Positions 6,156 to 7,423 of a stretch of 7,423 bases of DNA are shown piece after piece. The notes beneath the pieces are model-generated. The model did no database searches. It worked only from the letters and a program-made list of their open reading frames with translations, and was not told the DNA's origin. Each line of letters opens with the position of its first letter. Positions within the stretch are counted from its first letter, which is position 1. The translations under genes and the position numbers were made by a program. Origin of the DNA: Candidatus Caccousia avistercoris (GTDB lineage: Bacteria; Bacillota; Clostridia; Oscillospirales; Acutalibacteraceae); NCBI GenBank assembly GCA_018715025.1, contig DVMK01000250.1:1-7423 (forward strand), in the 5' to 3' direction.

Positions 6156-7140
6156 GAAAGTGAACGCTACGAAAAAGAGCGGGGCCGTCAACCTGGCGCT
6201 GACCGGGCTGATGGGCGCGCTGGTGATTGTGGGTACCTTCATCAGCATTCCCATCCCGGTGCTGGGCGACCGCACCATGATAGGCCTGGGGAATGTGTTC
6301 TGCATCCTGTCGGGCCTGCTGCTGGGGCCTGTGTACGGCGGCGCGGCGGCCGGGATTGGCTCCGGCGTGTACGACCTGATCGGCGGCTGGGCCTCCAGCG
6401 CCCCCACCACCCTGATCAACAAATTTATGATGGCCTTTGTCTGCGGCGCCATTGCCTGGGCGGGGAAAAGCGAGGGGAAGAAGCTTGGCCGGGTAATCGC
6501 CGGGGCGGTGAGCGGTTCCATGACCTACTGCATTCTGTACCTGCTGAAGTCTTTTCTCGAGGCAACCCTGGAGGGCAACGCCCAGGAGGCTGTTCTGGTG
6601 CTTATGGGCACCAAGGCGATGGCCACCATTGTGAACGCCGTGATCGCCGACGTGGTGGCCGTGCCCCTTTCCCTGGCCATCCGCCGTTCCCTGGAAACGA
6701 ATAAAATGTACCTGGGCCTGGTGCAAAGCTCGGTGGAACAGCTTTCCGGCCAGGAGCTGCGGCGCATGGTGGCTTCTATCCTGCTGGTGGTGCAGGCGGT
6801 GCTGCAGGTGGTCTGCGTGGCCGCCCTTCTGCCCGAGGCGCAGGCCTCGGCGGCGGAAGCCGGCCTGTCCATAGCCGCGGGGGCTTTCTGGGCCGCGGCC
6901 GCCGTTTCCCTGTGCCAGGCGGTGTGCGCGGTGGCCCTGGCGAAAAAGGCCCGCTGGGGCCTTCCGGCCGCCTCCCTGTGCGCGGCCGTTTCCCTGGCGT
7001 TTTCGGTGTGGTTCCTCGTTTCGGCGGCGCTGCAGGCGGCCCTGGCCCCTTACCTGCCCATTGGGGTGGTGTTTCTGGCCATCCTTCTGGCGGCGGCATG
7101 GTTTTTGCTGCCCAGCCGCCGTGGGGAAAAGCACGCCTGA
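6154..7140 (+). CDS. ECF transporter S component with C-terminal membrane extension, possible vitamin B6 transporter
   Basis: This membrane protein of 328 residues has an N-terminal half (about 10-180) matching ECF-type substrate-capture (S) components of the COG4720-like/PdxU/HmpT group. Supporting features are the ALTGLMGALVIVGTFI first helix, IPIPVLGDRTMIGLGN, GLLLGPVYGGAAAGIGSGVYDLIGG, an APTTLINKFMMAFVCGAIAW stretch and a final KAMATIVNAVIADVVAVPL. Such proteins bind a vitamin and work with a shared EcfA/A'/T energy module; none is in this window, so it is likely a solitary S component using a module encoded elsewhere. Residues 205-320 add about four more hydrophobic helices, not part of the usual 170-200-residue fold. 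The ATG at 6154 follows a GGAAAGG site 12 bases upstream; an ATG at 6100 lacks one. Divergence from a MocR regulator favours a B6 vitamer as substrate; this is inference. Confidence 0.8.
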   Translation: MKVNATKKSGAVNLALTGLMGALVIVGTFISIPIPVLGDRTMIGLGNVFCILSGLLLGPVYGGAAAGIGSGVYDLIGGWASSAPTTLINKFMMAFVCGAIAWAGKSEGKKLGRVIAGAVSGSMTYCILYLLKSFLEATLEGNAQEAVLVLMGTKAMATIVNAVIADVVAVPLSLAIRRSLETNKMYLGLVQSSVEQLSGQELRRMVASILLVVQAVLQVVCVAALLPEAQASAAEAGLSIAAGAFWAAAAVSLCQAVCAVALAKKARWGLPAASLCAAVSLAFSVWFLVSAALQAALAPYLPIGVVFLAILLAAAWFLLPSRRGEKHA

Positions 7141-7172
7141 CAGCTGCCGGTACGCAGGCAGCGCAGTGGGAC

Positions 7173-7209
7173 AAAGCCGTCCGGTTTGGAAAAGCCGGGC
7201 GGTTTTTTT
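7173..7209 (+). terminator. intrinsic terminator of the S-component gene
   Basis: The stem 7173-7187/7192-7206 (15 bp, three G-T pairs) has a GGAA loop and runs into a seven-base T tract (7203-7209). It is 32 bases after the stop codon. Confidence 0.85.
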
Positions 7210-7219
7210 GTATACAGAA

Positions 7220-7242
7220 AACCACGCGATAGTCGCGTGGTT
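7220..7242. repeat. IS200 left-end subterminal hairpin
   Basis: A perfect 10-bp stem (7220-7229 with 7233-7242) has a three-base TAG loop. In this family a subterminal hairpin on single-stranded DNA is the TnpA recognition structure; its position 100 bases before tnpA fits the left-end imperfect palindrome. Confidence 0.75.
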
Positions 7243-7279
7243 CAAAAGAAGGCTTATGCCGATGATGTAGAAATAAAAA

Positions 7280-7336
7280 CTCCTTTTGTTGTAAAATAGG
7301 CTTGCGGTCTGGCAACTGCAAGGACAACAAAAGGAG
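7280..7336 (+). promoter_or_regulatory. tnpA leader hairpin sequestering the ribosome binding site
   Basis: A 13-bp perfect stem pairs 7280-7292 with 7324-7336, and the right arm contains the AAGGAG of the tnpA ribosome site. An inner 8-bp stem (7301-7308 with 7315-7322, one wobble) caps it. The structure should keep translation of tnpA low, as known for the IS200 leader. Confidence 0.75.
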
Positions 7337-7345
7337 GACGTTCAA

Positions 7346-7423
7346 ATGAACGACACAAATAGTTTATCACACACGAAATGGAATTGCAAATATCACATAG
7401 TGTTTGCACCGAAGTACAGGAGG
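7346..7423 (+). CDS. tnpA: IS200-like transposase TnpA, N-terminal 26 codons
   Basis: The visible residues, MNDTNSLSHTKWNCKYHIVF followed by APKYRR, are the hallmark N-terminus of Y1 (HUH) transposases of the IS200 family; full-length members are about 130-155 residues. These enzymes cut and rejoin single-stranded DNA with one catalytic Tyr, acting as dimers on end hairpins. The HUH motif and Tyr lie beyond the window edge, so intactness cannot be judged. The ATG at 7346 follows AAGGAGG with an eight-base spacer. Translation is probably held down by the leader stem that pairs with this ribosome site. No frameshift is seen in the visible part. Confidence 0.92.
   Translation, partial: MNDTNSLSHTKWNCKYHIVFAPKYRR

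Larger units (their letters stand above)
7211..7423 (+). mobile_element. left end of an IS200/IS605-family insertion sequence (cut by window edge)
   Basis: The order hairpin, structured leader, Shine-Dalgarno, IS200-type tnpA is the standard left half of an IS200 element. Composition drops sharply (about 38% GC in the visible tnpA codons against the GC-rich host genes), which marks it as acquired DNA. The exact left boundary cannot be set without the right end; it lies between the terminator T tract (7209) and the hairpin at 7220. No inverted terminal repeats are expected for this family. Confidence 0.85.

Noticed and set aside
6033..6521. Upstream in-frame extension of the MocR regulator to 6521
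   Set aside because: It is antisense to the start of the S-component gene and shows no family similarity; homology starts at about 5993.
6052..7245. Long minus-strand open frame opposite the S-component gene
   Set aside because: Low-complexity Gly/His/Gln/Arg-rich translation typical of the antisense of a GC-rich membrane protein gene.

Overview
The window looks like chromosomal DNA from a GC-rich anaerobic Firmicute, most likely a gut Clostridia of the Oscillospiraceae type. This is inferred from Firmicute-style Shine-Dalgarno sites, GC-rich third codon positions, strong intrinsic terminators and the gene set (nagB, peptidase T, a DUF2238-like membrane protein, a MocR regulator, an ECF transporter S component and an IS200-type element). 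No rRNA, tRNA, CRISPR array or phage gene was seen.

Layout, left to right. (1) Positions 2-838 (+) hold the 3' part of an alpha/beta hydrolase, closed by a terminator at 855-889. (2) nagB (+, 1070-1828) has its own extended -10 promoter and ends at a strong stem at 1867-1914, which also separates it from the convergent minus-strand block. (3) The minus-strand block, in transcription order, is a MocR/GntR-aminotransferase regulator (5993-4554), an Imm5-like protein (4496-3954), peptidase T (3825-2617) and a DUF2238/YjdF-like membrane protein (2596-1940). Gaps are 57, 128 and 20 bases with no obvious terminator, so part or all may be cotranscribed. (4) Divergent from the regulator lies an ECF-type S component with an unusual C-terminal membrane extension (+, 6154-7140), ended by a terminator at 7173-7209. 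(5) Directly after that terminator is the left end of an IS200/IS605-family element, with a subterminal hairpin, a leader that hides the ribosome binding site, and the first 26 codons of tnpA cut by the window edge.

The most interesting part is the divergent regulator/transporter pair. MocR proteins carry a PLP-binding aminotransferase-like domain, and the best-known ones (PdxR) control vitamin B6 genes. The intergenic region holds two direct repeats 20 bp apart plus an inverted third copy that covers the transporter start codon, the general operator layout described for MocR regulators. Together these suggest a regulated vitamin B6-type uptake system, but the substrate is inferred, not shown.

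Other points of note are a Thr at a usually Asp/Asn active-site position of NagB, an Imm5-like protein with no visible toxin partner, and an IS200 element inserted right at a host terminator. I found no clear evidence of an entirely new kind of system.
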